Of a DNA stretch of 64,000 bases, positions 1-8,681 are shown in pieces. The stretch comes from Shewanella livingstonensis. Lineage in GTDB: Bacteria > Pseudomonadota > Gammaproteobacteria > Enterobacterales > Shewanellaceae. The stretch spans positions 1,374,001 through 1,438,000 of the forward strand of contig NZ_CP034015.1 of NCBI RefSeq assembly GCF_003855395.1, given 5' to 3'. How positions within the stretch are numbered: the first letter of the stretch is position 1; every line of letters begins with the position of its first letter. The notes beneath the pieces were generated by a model. The model did no database searches and had not been told where the DNA came from. It saw only the letters and a program-made list of their open reading frames with translations. The position numbers and the translations under genes were made by a program.

Positions 1-1858
1 CCAATTGCATTGCATCCCAAATATCTATTTCAGCCAGTTTTACTTCGTGGGCAAAATTACCTAATGACTCACTAACCACAACCGCTTGAGACGTTTGCGT
101 GCCAGTCCCCATTTCGATAAAGCCAATTTCTAAGGTTATTTTACCGTCTTTGGCTAATCTAATTGCCGCACTTGGTGCAGCAGCACCAGTACCATAATCT
201 TTGGTCGCCATACCAAAGCCTACGCCGTAACGCATGCCTGGATTTTTAGCTTCATAATTAGCCTTTGTAGCAGCTCGGTTTTGCCATACAGGGGCTTGTT
301 CAGCCATGTCGAGCATTTCACGGTAGCGTAGGGTGCCATTAGGGATAGCGCCTTGGGTATTACGCTGTCCTGACTCCATCACGTTAGTGGCGCGTAGCTT
401 AAACGGATCAACATTTAACTCAGCGGCTATCTCGTGGATCATGCCTTCCATTGCAGTCATCGATTGCAATGTACCGTAACCGCGCATCGAGCCCGCATCT
501 GGATTACGCGACGCGTAAGAGGTGGCAATAATATCGTTGCGCGGCGTGTAGTAAATACTTTGCATTGCCGTTGCGCCAACGGAGGTGACCGACGGACTGA
601 AGTTAACGCGGCCACCGCCATCAACAGTCATCTGTGAGGTTAACGCTTGAATTTTCAAGGTGGCTTTATCTACCGCTAAACGACTCTTCATGATGAAAGG
701 ATGACGCTTAAGACCTGATTGAAATTGCTCAAAGCGGTCGTTAGCTAAACGTACGGGACCGTTAGCATAAATAGTGGCTAGCACGCCATAATACGGGAAT
801 ATTGAATGATCTTTAGCGCCAAAACCGCCGCCGATATAAGGCGAATGTACCACGAGGTTTTTAACTTTTTCTGCTAATGGACCAGACGACAGCATGTGCA
901 CTGCCATCTCTTGAAAATCTTGTGGAGATTGCGAGGTAATAACCGTATGGAACGTTTGGCTACTGGCATCAAACCAGCCATTAAAGGCTTCAGGTTCCAT
1001 CATCATCGGGTCGATAATTTGAGTGCGGTACTCGCGCTCTAATACTTGCCATTGTTGGCTTTCTTTTGCACTTTCAATTTGTTTTTCTATTTCGCCTGCA
1101 TAAAAAAGACCGCGTTCTGACACAGTACCTTTGGCACTCGGATCGCCAGACCATTCTGGTTGATGGTTCTTAATGTTGGGAAAAAATAACCCATCGTGCA
1201 ACGGGCTATAAACATCTTCACGAGCACCATTTTCACCTTCTACCCGAATAAGACGCCAGCTGGCATAAGGGTCTTTAGTGTCAGATACAAAAGGGGTTTT
1301 CTCACCATAACGTAGTAGCGCATTATCAAATTGTAATAATGACTTTGCTTGTTTAAACGCGGGGAAACTGTCGAATAATAATATGGCTACGGCGTGGCCC
1401 AGATAAGCGGCAGTTTGCCCTTCAGGCAACAACATGTTGTCGCCGTAAAACTCAGGTAGTTTTACCTTATCGCGTGCTAGATCTGCCGCGGTAATGACTT
1501 TATATGGTTTAGCTGAAGCTGGAAGGTGGTCAAGGGAAAATCCTTGATAAATATGCGATGCATCGGCTGCGCGTAAAATAAAGGCGTAGCCTTGCTGTTT
1601 TGGCCAGCCAGCCATGTCCATTGCACGGTAATCTCGGCCATAGACTTTTTGGCCAGTGACTTTAGCGATACCGTCGTTGCGAAATTTAGGTTTAGATTGG
1701 CCTTTAGCCTGTGTTTGCCATTGTGCTGCCAGCTCAGGCGAGATGATCGACGCATTGGCGCGACCCATTTCCCACAATAAAGGCGCTGAATATACAGCGA
1801 CCCCACCAATGACACATTGTTTTATAAAGCTCCGGCGCGACGCATTTGATATATCCAT
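1..1858 (-). CDS. Molybdopterin-binding hydroxylase large subunit (isoquinoline 1-oxidoreductase beta-like), C-terminus cut by window
   Basis: Reading the minus strand from the ATG at 1858 gives an open frame of 619 codons to the window edge. The N-terminus begins MDISNASRRSFIKQ, a twin-arginine signal (RRSFIK), so the folded cofactor-loaded protein is probably exported to the periplasm. Residues further on match the xanthine dehydrogenase family molybdopterin-binding subunit: a VTGQKVYGRDY segment, a HSPYIGGGFGAKD loop that lines the molybdopterin site, and SMRGYGTLQSM. In the family this subunit works with a small 2Fe-2S subunit and often a c-type cytochrome to oxidise N-heterocycles or aldehydes. 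Those partners would lie beyond position 1 or elsewhere. The substrate cannot be told from sequence. Confidence 0.85.
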   Translation of the reverse strand, partial: MDISNASRRSFIKQCVIGGVAVYSAPLLWEMGRANASIISPELAAQWQTQAKGQSKPKFRNDGIAKVTGQKVYGRDYRAMDMAGWPKQQGYAFILRAADASHIYQGFSLDHLPASAKPYKVITAADLARDKVKLPEFYGDNMLLPEGQTAAYLGHAVAILLFDSFPAFKQAKSLLQFDNALLRYGEKTPFVSDTKDPYASWRLIRVEGENGAREDVYSPLHDGLFFPNIKNHQPEWSGDPSAKGTVSERGLFYAGEIEKQIESAKESQQWQVLEREYRTQIIDPMMMEPEAFNGWFDASSQTFHTVITSQSPQDFQEMAVHMLSSGPLAEKVKNLVVHSPYIGGGFGAKDHSIFPYYGVLATIYANGPVRLANDRFEQFQSGLKRHPFIMKSRLAVDKATLKIQALTSQMTVDGGGRVNFSPSVTSVGATAMQSIYYTPRNDIIATSYASRNPDAGSMRGYGTLQSMTAMEGMIHEIAAELNVDPFKLRATNVMESGQRNTQGAIPNGTLRYREMLDMAEQAPVWQNRAATKANYEAKNPGMRYGVGFGMATKDYGTGAAAPSAAIRLAKDGKITLEIGFIEMGTGTQTSQAVVVSESLGNFAHEVKLAEIDIWDAMQL

Positions 1859-3166
1859 ATCTCACCTCAGTTTCTCTTAAGGGGAAAATCAGACGTCATG
1901 TTAGTCGTCGCCCGATTTAGACTCATTTACTTGATTGTAATAACTAATTTTAATTGCGTAGAATCTAAATTAGCACCCACCACGGTAACATATTGATATA
2001 AAGATGCATATTGTCGATTGTTACAGGACTTTTCTAGTACATACAGCATGGTTGAGTAATTCAGCTTTTTGATGATTTAATCTGCGAATAAGTCATTTTA
2101 GCGGTCGAGTTAATGATAAAAATAATGTTGCTTAGTTTTAGCATCGTCATAATGACCATTGCTCAACTATTGAGTGTGTTATTAGCGTTATTATTATTTT
2201 TTATTGTTGAATTAAGTACATAGACAGTAAAGTATTCATGATTTAATTGAGCTTGTTGAGCTTATTATGCAGATTAATTATTTAATTTTAGTCAGTATAA
2301 AAAATAATTGGGTTCGATAATGATTTTTTGCTTTATTTTTTAATTAGTCGTTTGATTTGTAAGGCTAAAGTTATCAATTTGTTTTACTCGTGTCGTCATT
2401 TTTGGTGTTTAATAAAGATCAAGGTTAACTGCTTAGCGATGAGTTGAGTTTTCGATATTACGAAGTGGTCTTATTTTTACCTTTATTACGCCGAAAATTT
2501 ATTCTCTTTAATGTGTGATGTGACTTATTCAAATTGTGAGGTATTGGTCAATGATATTCCAGAAATTATACTCATATTTACTACTTTTAGATGGGAATGG
2601 TGGCTACAAAATCCTTAGGTTATTGTAGTGAATATTGCATTTAATTATTTTCCATGGCTTCAATGTTATTGAGTGCCCACAGTACTTAATTTGGCCTTGT
2701 TGGTACAACTATTTATGTCTTTTTTGCAAAAGGCAAAGGCAGCTTGAAAAGTGATTACTGTCCATTACTAAGGTTATGTTAACCAAACCATATTGCAACT
2801 AGGCTGCTGTGAGTTACCACTAAAGGTTGTGTAGAATCATTGCCAAGGTTAATTTTTACCTCTGTTTATATAATGCCAATATTTCCTATAAGTATGATCA
2901 TGCTCATATCGTAGACCTCAACCCAAACTAATTTTAACAATTAACAAACACCTTTGTTACTTAAGTTGCTAAAGTCGTAAACCTGAATGAACACTTGTGC
3001 TGTAAAACGCTGCATCTGTCTCATTTAGCTAACTGTTTAATCCAAGTTGATTCGGTACACTGCGCGCCCTTGATAAGTTGCAGTGTCTAAACGCCGCTGT
3101 TTAGCCAGTGCCTTGCTAACCTAAATCAATCATTACGTAACAAATAACTAAAGGATACAAAATCGC
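1859..3166. other. 1.3 kb intergenic gap, no gene recognised
   Basis: This AT-rich stretch separates the divergent molybdo-enzyme and YitT genes. I found no open frame with plausible codon use, no tRNA and no clear repeat or terminator. It must hold both upstream promoters. The size is unusual for the window, so a decayed gene is possible, but I cannot identify one. Confidence 0.5.
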
Positions 3167-3796
3167 ATGCAGTTTCCAACACACCGATTTTACGAAGACA
3201 TTATGGCTTTGTTTTGTGCAGGTGTAATGGTGTCTTTAGGCGTGACACTATATACCAGTAATCAGCTTATTACTGGCGGTACTGCAGGCTTAGCGATAAT
3301 GGGAATGCATCTAACATCGTTAAGTTTTGGGATGTTATTTTTCTTAGTTAATGTGCCTTTTTACTACATCGCTTGGACTAAGCTCTCTAAGCGTTTCACC
3401 ATCAACACCTTCATTTCGGTGTCACTCATCTCGGTAATGACTGATTACATGCCGATGTTTATTCATATAGACAATGTGCATCCATTATTTGCCGCCACCG
3501 TTGGTGGTATGCTGATTGGCGTCGGAATGTTGATTATGTTCAGGCATAAGTCGAGTTTAGGGGGCTTAGGTATTTTAGCGCTGTACTTGCAAAACAAGTA
3601 CTCAATCCGTGCAGGTAATTTTGGTTTATTGGTCGATACCATCATTTTAAGCTCTTCGCTGTTGATGTTTCCTTTTGAAGTGGTGTTATTGTCGGTTATG
3701 GGCGCGGCTATGCTAAATGTGTTAATTGCGGTTAATCATAAACCCGGTCGTTACCAAGCTTATGTCGAAACTAAAAAAGTTAGCGTTGCCGCATAA
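3167..3796 (+). CDS. YitT-family integral membrane protein
   Basis: The 209-aa product is almost entirely hydrophobic, with about five or six predicted membrane segments. The signature region GVTLYTSNQLITGGTAGLA near residues 25-45 and the NVPFYYIAW segment near residue 62 are typical of the YitT/DUF161 five-helix domain. The usual C-terminal DUF2179 domain is absent, so this is the short form common in proteobacteria. Its transport substrate is unknown. An AAAGGA sequence lies about 13 bases before the ATG. The gene stands alone, with long gaps on both sides. Confidence 0.8.
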   Translation: MQFPTHRFYEDIMALFCAGVMVSLGVTLYTSNQLITGGTAGLAIMGMHLTSLSFGMLFFLVNVPFYYIAWTKLSKRFTINTFISVSLISVMTDYMPMFIHIDNVHPLFAATVGGMLIGVGMLIMFRHKSSLGGLGILALYLQNKYSIRAGNFGLLVDTIILSSSLLMFPFEVVLLSVMGAAMLNVLIAVNHKPGRYQAYVETKKVSVAA

Positions 3797-4148
3797 ATAG
3801 GGCTGTATTTGCCTATTTTATATATTGTTAGCCTGTGTTGTTGAACTAACGCAGTTTGAATTGACATAGTGCTGCTGCCCATAGTATCCGAAGCATCCCA
3901 ATTGTTGCGACAATATTTTCTTCGCCACATTAATATCAAAAATAACAAGATATAGCGGGGGGATTGATGGGACTCAATACACTCGTTAGATAACCTAGAA
4001 TAATGGCCCCTCTCAAATAAAATCTTGCCCTGCAATGTCTCAATTACTGCACTCTTTTGTGTTAGATCAATGTTACAAACAACAACACTATTAACATGCT
4101 AATTTACCACTTACACTACAAATAGCTTAATTACCTTGAGTAATATTA
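3797..4148. other. Intergenic gap, nothing recognised
   Basis: About 350 bases between the YitT gene and the CoA-transferase. An open frame on the minus strand here lacks a ribosome binding site and has low-complexity composition, so I do not call it. The promoter of the downstream gene presumably lies at its right end. Confidence 0.4.
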
Positions 4149-5435
4149 ATGAAACCAATTATTTGTAGCAGTGCATTAGAGGCCGTGTCCTTAATTGAAA
4201 GTGGTGAAACCCTGTGGACTCATTCCATGGGGGCAACCCCAACATTATTGTTAGACGCGTTAGCCCAACATGCGTTAACAAAGCATGGTTTAACATTATT
4301 GCAGTTGCATACCGAGGGTGCAGAGTCGTTAAGTGCTCCCAGTTTAAAGGATCATCTACGCCATCGTTGTTTCTTTGCTGGCACACCCACGCGCTCGCTG
4401 TTGCAACAAGGTGATGCCGATTATGTGCCAATTTTCCTCTCTGAGGTGCCCAAGTTGTTTCGTTCCGGCGAACAGCATATCGACACTGCTATCGTTCAAG
4501 TTTCCCCACCAGATAAACATGGTATCTGTTCGTTAGGTATATCGGTTGAGGCAACGTTAGCGGCCTGTCAAATGGCGGGTAAAATTATTGCTCACATTAA
4601 TCCCATGATGCCTCGCACCCATGGTGACGGTTTTATTCATTACAATAAGTTCGCAGCTGTGTATGAACAGAGCATGCCTTTACCACAACATCTATTCGCC
4701 CCAAGCGATGCGATAAGCTTGGCTATCGGCCAGAATGTGGCCAAATTAGTACTTGATGGCGCTTGCTTACAAATGGGCATTGGCGCCATTCCAGATGCTG
4801 TATTGGCGTGCTTAACCGAACATAAAGATTTGGGCGTTCACACTGAGCTATTTTCTGATGGCGTGCTTAATTTGGTCGAGCTTGGCGTGATCAATAATAG
4901 TCGTAAGAAAGTCCATCCCGGCAAGACGGTGACAGGCTTTGCATTGGGTAGCCAACGACTTTATGACTTTGTTGATGACAATCCTTCGGTGATATTCATG
5001 GATATTGAGCAGGTTAATGACACTGCGATTATTCGTAAAAATCCGAATGTAATGTCAATAAACTCCGCGTTACAGGTCGATATTTCAGGGCAGGTGTGTG
5101 CTGATTCACTGGGCACGCAAATATACTCAGGTGTAGGCGGGCAGATGGACTTTATCCGCGGCGCAGGCCTTTCTGAAGGCGGCCGATCTGTCATCGCATT
5201 GCCCAGTACTGCGGCTAATGGCACAGTGTCTCGGATTGCCACAGTCTTGTCGCCAGGTGCTGGTGTGGTAACCACCCGTGCGCATGTACACTATATTGTC
5301 ACAGAGTATGGAACCGCTTATCTACGCGGCAAATCGTTGCGCGAGCGAGCCCGAGCGCTTATTGATATTGCCCATCCTAAATTTAGAGACCAGCTTTGCC
5401 AAGAGGCTTTTGAGATGTGGCGACTAAAGGTTTAA
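4149..5435 (+). CDS. Acetyl-CoA hydrolase/transferase family protein (4-hydroxybutyrate CoA-transferase-like)
   Basis: The 428-aa length and fold order match the single-chain CoA-transferases of the AbfT/Cat type: an N-terminal CoA-transferase half, then a C-terminal AcetylCoA_hyd_C half with GVGGQMDFIRGAGLSEGG near residues 325-342 and TEYGTAYLRGKSLRERA near residues 382-398. These enzymes move CoA between acyl-CoA and a carboxylate through a glutamyl-CoA intermediate. Around residue 303 the sequence reads NSALQVDISGQVCADSLG, where many relatives have Glu after NSAL. Whether that residue is the catalytic one should be checked by alignment. Acyl specificity is open. The gene is monocistronic, and copy A of the dispersed repeat begins 37 bases after its stop. 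Confidence 0.85.
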   Translation: MKPIICSSALEAVSLIESGETLWTHSMGATPTLLLDALAQHALTKHGLTLLQLHTEGAESLSAPSLKDHLRHRCFFAGTPTRSLLQQGDADYVPIFLSEVPKLFRSGEQHIDTAIVQVSPPDKHGICSLGISVEATLAACQMAGKIIAHINPMMPRTHGDGFIHYNKFAAVYEQSMPLPQHLFAPSDAISLAIGQNVAKLVLDGACLQMGIGAIPDAVLACLTEHKDLGVHTELFSDGVLNLVELGVINNSRKKVHPGKTVTGFALGSQRLYDFVDDNPSVIFMDIEQVNDTAIIRKNPNVMSINSALQVDISGQVCADSLGTQIYSGVGGQMDFIRGAGLSEGGRSVIALPSTAANGTVSRIATVLSPGAGVVTTRAHVHYIVTEYGTAYLRGKSLRERARALIDIAHPKFRDQLCQEAFEMWRLKV

Positions 5436-5471
5436 ATACTGTGGTTGGACAGTTTGAGTCAATTTTTTGTT

Positions 5472-5900
5472 TATGGCCTGCGGCCACTAAAGTCGTGGCG
5501 CTTCGCCCACACCAGAGCAAGAGGAAACCAACGGCTGTTCCCTCTTTACTGTTTATAAAAGAATTGGCCCCTGCCGTTCCGGCAACATTTTCGCTTTTTA
5601 TAAAACAACAGCTGCGAAAAAATTGCGACGGAAAGTAATCCAGCTTTTGACTTTATTTGTAGACAGCTTCAGCCCATCTTATTAATAAAGAGTGAAAATG
5701 CTAACGCTTCCGATGGTACATCTGATGTGAATGGATTCACGAATGTCGTGATGGCAGGATGCCAAGGAACGACCTGTACCGTGAAAGCTAGCCTGAGGTC
5801 CTGTCAGGCTCACGCATTCTTTTATAAAGAGTCTTCAACGTCCTCAAGTTCAGAGTTGAATTTAGACATTTTAAAGCAGTGACTAGCTCATTTTTGCCCG
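5472..5900 (+). repeat. Dispersed structured repeat, copy A
   Basis: The copy starts at the head palindrome TGGCCTGCGGCCA and runs to the conserved tail CTCAAGTTCAGAGTTGAATTT plus a boundary motif (CTCATTTTTGCCC). Copy A is the most diverged. In place of the short GGGG/CCCC arm of other copies it has a long nested arm, closed by GGTAC (5714) with GTACC (5776), with GTGAA/TTCAC and GGCA/TGCC sub-hairpins inside. The arm AGCCTGA (5790-5796) / TCAGGCT (5804-5810) replaces AGCTGGCC/GGCCAGCT of the other copies while keeping the pairing. Short open frames inside are not conserved as protein. Confidence 0.8.
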
Positions 5901-5950
5901 ATTCCTTGCTAGGGATGCCAATTCGCCGATTTCAACTTACTGAATAATTT

Positions 5951-6289
5951 TCAGTCTATTCGGGTAATAAAGGTTTGCTCGTCATCCACAAAAGCTACAA
6001 AGCCGCCGTGATAGATAAATACTCGACCACGCCCCTCAACTAAGCAGGCAAGCTGTGGGGTCAAATCTTCTTCGTTACCCTGTCTTTGATATGTGCCGAT
6101 ATCGGTGATTACGCCGCTGAGAGTAGGCAAATATCTATAAGTGCGCTTGGCTTGATCAATCAGGTTCAATTCGCTGGCGGTAGAGAAGCAAGAGGGTATC
6201 GTACCGGCTTCTTCGATAAACATAGTTTTCAGTTCTTCAAAAGCTGTGATCACTAGCCAGTCGATGCCGTTAACATGATGGATAAACAT
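5951..6289 (-). CDS. Hypothetical protein, 112 aa, unknown function
   Basis: The frame lies between repeat copies A and B and is read opposite to them. The product has no signal peptide or membrane segment and is mixed alpha/beta in character: an acidic helical stretch (AFEELKTMFIEEAG) near residues 16-29 and a C-terminal beta-rich part (GRGRVFIYHGGFVAFVDD). I do not recognise a domain. Balanced composition and ordinary codon use suggest a real gene, but the ribosome binding site is weak. As single cargo between two repeats it may be horizontally acquired. Confidence 0.5.
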   Translation of the reverse strand: MFIHHVNGIDWLVITAFEELKTMFIEEAGTIPSCFSTASELNLIDQAKRTYRYLPTLSGVITDIGTYQRQGNEEDLTPQLACLVEGRGRVFIYHGGFVAFVDDEQTFITRID

Positions 6290-6428
6290 TGAGTTTCTCG
6301 GTAATTCTGATGCGGAGATTTTAACATTATCAGGGCAGAACGTAGTAGAGATTTAGTAATTCGGTGCAATTTACGGTCATTCACTAGGCCACCTTGAAAC
6401 ACGTCTTTGCCCCAAAGTGAGTTTCAAA

Positions 6429-6770
6429 TATGGCCCGCGGCCATTAACGTCGTGGCGCTTCACCCACACCAGATCAAAGGGGTAAAGCGCTTGTACCCCT
6501 TTGCAAACCCTCAGCGTTCCGGCAAAATTTTCGCTTTTTAACCAAACAACAGCAGCGAAAAAATTGCGACGGAAAATTATCGAGCTTTTAACTTCATCTG
6601 AGTTTTCCTCGGACTTATTCGAAAATGCTAACGCTTCAGATGGGGCGTCCCTTCCCCTCTAAAGCTAGCTGGCCGTCCATGGCCAGCTCACGTCATTTTC
6701 TTCAACGGCCTCAAGTTCAGAGTTGAATTTGTCCCTTTTAAAGTCAGTATATCAGACACGTTTATGCCCC
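6429..6770 (+). repeat. Dispersed structured repeat, copy B
   Basis: Same head, arms and tail as the other copies. It shows compensatory changes: the first arm is CAAAGGGGTA (6475-6484) pairing with TACCCCTTTG (6494-6503), where copies D and F have CCAAGAGG/CCTCTTGG. A second arm pairs TTTTCGC with GCGAAAA, and a third is AGCTGGCC (6667-6674) / GGCCAGCT (6681-6688). Similar motifs flank it in direct orientation, at 6397-6420 and 6753-6775 (both contain ACACGT followed by TTTGCCCC or TTTATGCCCC). Its tail faces the tail of copy C. Confidence 0.85.
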
Positions 6771-7005
6771 AAAATGATTTAGTAGCGTGACTTTAGGCCA
6801 ACTCTGGGACGCAACTATTGACCAAATTTTAGTAATGCTACAGAGAGACAAAAAATAAGTTAGTGAGTTAAAACATTGGTTACACCAATTGCCTTAATTC
6901 TACATGTTGTTATGCTATATCCGTATCTATATTGAACTTTGATACAATCGATAATCTTATCAGTTTTAATAGTAACTCTCTAAAATCTAAAAGGAACTTA
7001 GATAG

Positions 7006-7116
7006 ATGAATAGTCAACAAAAAATATATGAAGTATCGGTCATTGACATTGAGGATGATTTAACTCGCATAACAGGTGACCGTACCCTCGCAAAAGCTCA
7101 TGCTCAATACTCTTAG
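7006..7116 (+). CDS. Short 5' frame with the only good RBS, possibly the displaced start of the AHH gene
   Basis: The ATG at 7006 follows AAGGAA (6991-6996) at normal spacing, the best initiation signal in this locus. It encodes 36 residues (begins MNSQQKIYEVSVIDIEDD) and stops at 7116, overlapping the AHH frame by 41 bases in a different phase. Either this is a short leader translated with the nuclease gene, or the two frames were one gene broken by a frameshift, or are joined by a programmed one. The AAAA run near 7094 lies in the overlap. I infer that it belongs to the nuclease locus but cannot tell which case holds. Confidence 0.4.
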   Translation: MNSQQKIYEVSVIDIEDDLTRITGDRTLAKAHAQYS

Positions 7117-7618
7117 TATTTATTATCGCGGTGAAATCATTGACTCGGTAAAATATAAAGAAGGCATCATTTCACAAGCAGACTTGCTGCAATCCCGTCG
7201 AGTGCGTTGGGAACACATGAAGATGCACTCTACTAAATTAGCTGAGAACATGTCTGCAGCTAATCGCGGAAAGAGGCCTAAAAATATTGCTGCTCATCAT
7301 ATTGTATCTTGGAGTGATATGCGCGCCGCTAGATCCAGATTAAGATTAGCAGCTTTTGGTATAGATATAGATCATGAAGCGAATGGTGTTTACCTTCCTA
7401 GATTTCAAAAGCATGTCCCAATGGATTCAATGCCTGATGCTTATTCTCACTCAAAGATACACTCCGGTAAATACTATCTGAATGTCGAATATTTACTTGA
7501 GGATACTATAGCCGAGGGATTAGGCCATCGTGGGATTATTGAAACGTTACGTGATGTGGCAGAAGACCTCAAAAATAGTGTATTTCCAATTAATTCATCT
7601 TTAGCTGCAGCAGGGTAA
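7076..7618 (+). CDS. AHH-motif nuclease (HNH/ENDO VII superfamily toxin domain)
   Basis: The 180-aa frame carries the diagnostic AHH nuclease pattern: AAHHIVSW near residues 69-76, then GIDIDHEANGVYLP near residues 97-110 and a distal SKIHSGKYY histidine near residue 127. In the family the paired histidines and the distal His form a metal-dependent DNase or RNase site, and the domain is commonly the C-terminal toxin of polymorphic toxins. Here it stands almost alone, without a long secretion or Rhs region. The annotated start is GTG 7076; ATG 7100 is an alternative, and neither has a convincing RBS (see the short frame at 7006). The next gene, 10 bases downstream, looks like its immunity protein. 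Confidence 0.75.
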   Translation: MTVPSQKLMLNTLSIYYRGEIIDSVKYKEGIISQADLLQSRRVRWEHMKMHSTKLAENMSAANRGKRPKNIAAHHIVSWSDMRAARSRLRLAAFGIDIDHEANGVYLPRFQKHVPMDSMPDAYSHSKIHSGKYYLNVEYLLEDTIAEGLGHRGIIETLRDVAEDLKNSVFPINSSLAAAG

Positions 7619-7628
7619 TACTAATATA

Positions 7629-8219
7629 ATGACTTCAAAATTTAATAAGGTGTTTAGCGTATATCTTGACCCCGATGAATTTATGCTTTTGAATGAATCT
7701 GCATTTGAGCATGTTTTGCAATTGACTGAAAATAAATTGCTTTCATTTAACGGTAATACTTCAATGAATGAGTTTTGGGGATTACTTAATGTGGTTTGGC
7801 AAGTTGAACCTTCGAACAAACAGAAACTTAAAGTACCAGGTATAGCTGGCTTAGGAGCTTCTACTTTTGTTGTTTCTCCAATGTATTCGCACTTATTCTT
7901 TAATGATTTTGGAGACAATATTGAGCTTCTAGAATGTAATAAGGACGGAAAAAAATGGTTTGCATTTAATGTGTTAGGGTTTGATAACGCTTTGAATGAA
8001 GAACTTAGTGAAAGAAATATGCGTAATGGTCGACCTGATAGGATTCGTAAGTTTAAGCGTATGGTATTTAACAAGAGTGGTATAACTAATCCGAACCTAT
8101 TTAGAGTACGCGAAACAGGTCTTTTTTATTACACTACAGATGCAGAAAATAGCTTATATTCAATAGTTAAAAATAATAATATTTCAGGGCTCTTTTTTAA
8201 AGAAGTAGAGTGCTATTGA
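7629..8219 (+). CDS. Imm11-type (DUF1629-like) immunity protein
   Basis: A soluble 196-aa protein starting at an ATG 10 bases after the AHH gene stop, so the two are co-transcribed. The C-terminal pattern, NPNLFRV near residue 157 followed by a beta strand, a helix containing SLYSIVKNN and the closing GLFFKEVE, resembles the imm11/DUF1629 family, whose members neutralise polymorphic toxin nucleases. Position directly behind a toxin domain supports the assignment, which rests on recalled family shape rather than a search. Local AT content is higher than in the housekeeping genes of the window, consistent with transfer. Confidence 0.6.
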   Translation: MTSKFNKVFSVYLDPDEFMLLNESAFEHVLQLTENKLLSFNGNTSMNEFWGLLNVVWQVEPSNKQKLKVPGIAGLGASTFVVSPMYSHLFFNDFGDNIELLECNKDGKKWFAFNVLGFDNALNEELSERNMRNGRPDRIRKFKRMVFNKSGITNPNLFRVRETGLFYYTTDAENSLYSIVKNNNISGLFFKEVECY

Positions 8220-8681
8220 GAATAAGATTTTTGTTATTTCTTTCATATCTGAAAGCTATTGATGCCATAAAAGGTGATGTTGACCTAGCAAAAATCTTCG
8301 GGTGTGAAGCCCGTTATCTTCGCTTTCTTTTGAACCATGAAAAATATTGATGAATCATGCACATGTTTCAACAATGTCACAATGTAATGGTCCAGCAAAT
8401 CTGGCTTGCCGTTTTTAAGTAATTGGGACACTAGAAGTTATCTGAAAACCAAATTTCATTCGATCTTTGTAACACAGCAATGCCCCTTTATTGGTTAGAA
8501 CAAAGATTTCTCCTCATTTCATTAACTCGTCATTTGACCAAATTTTGCTTATGCATGACATTCGTCTACAGAATCGAGGGAACATAAGTTTAAAGTAGGA
8601 ACATTATGTAAGGTAATTCAGATATTTATCATTGTTTGCATTTAGTGCGATAATACCCGTAAATTTAATGGTGGTGTTGGT
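8220..8681. other. AT-rich spacer between the immunity gene and the HEPN-like gene
   Basis: About 460 bases without a convincing gene. A 39-codon frame from TTG 8231 to 8350 ends in FGCEARYLRFLLNHEKY and looks protein-like, so it may be the remnant of a third cassette gene. It has no good start signal. Nothing else was recognised. Confidence 0.35.

Noticed and set aside
3760..4035. 91-codon minus-strand frame after the YitT gene
   Set aside because: It overlaps the end of the YitT gene, lacks an RBS and has no protein-like pattern.
8231..8350. 39-codon frame from a TTG after the Imm11-type gene
   Set aside because: No RBS and no recognisable family; kept only as a possible gene remnant in the spacer note.
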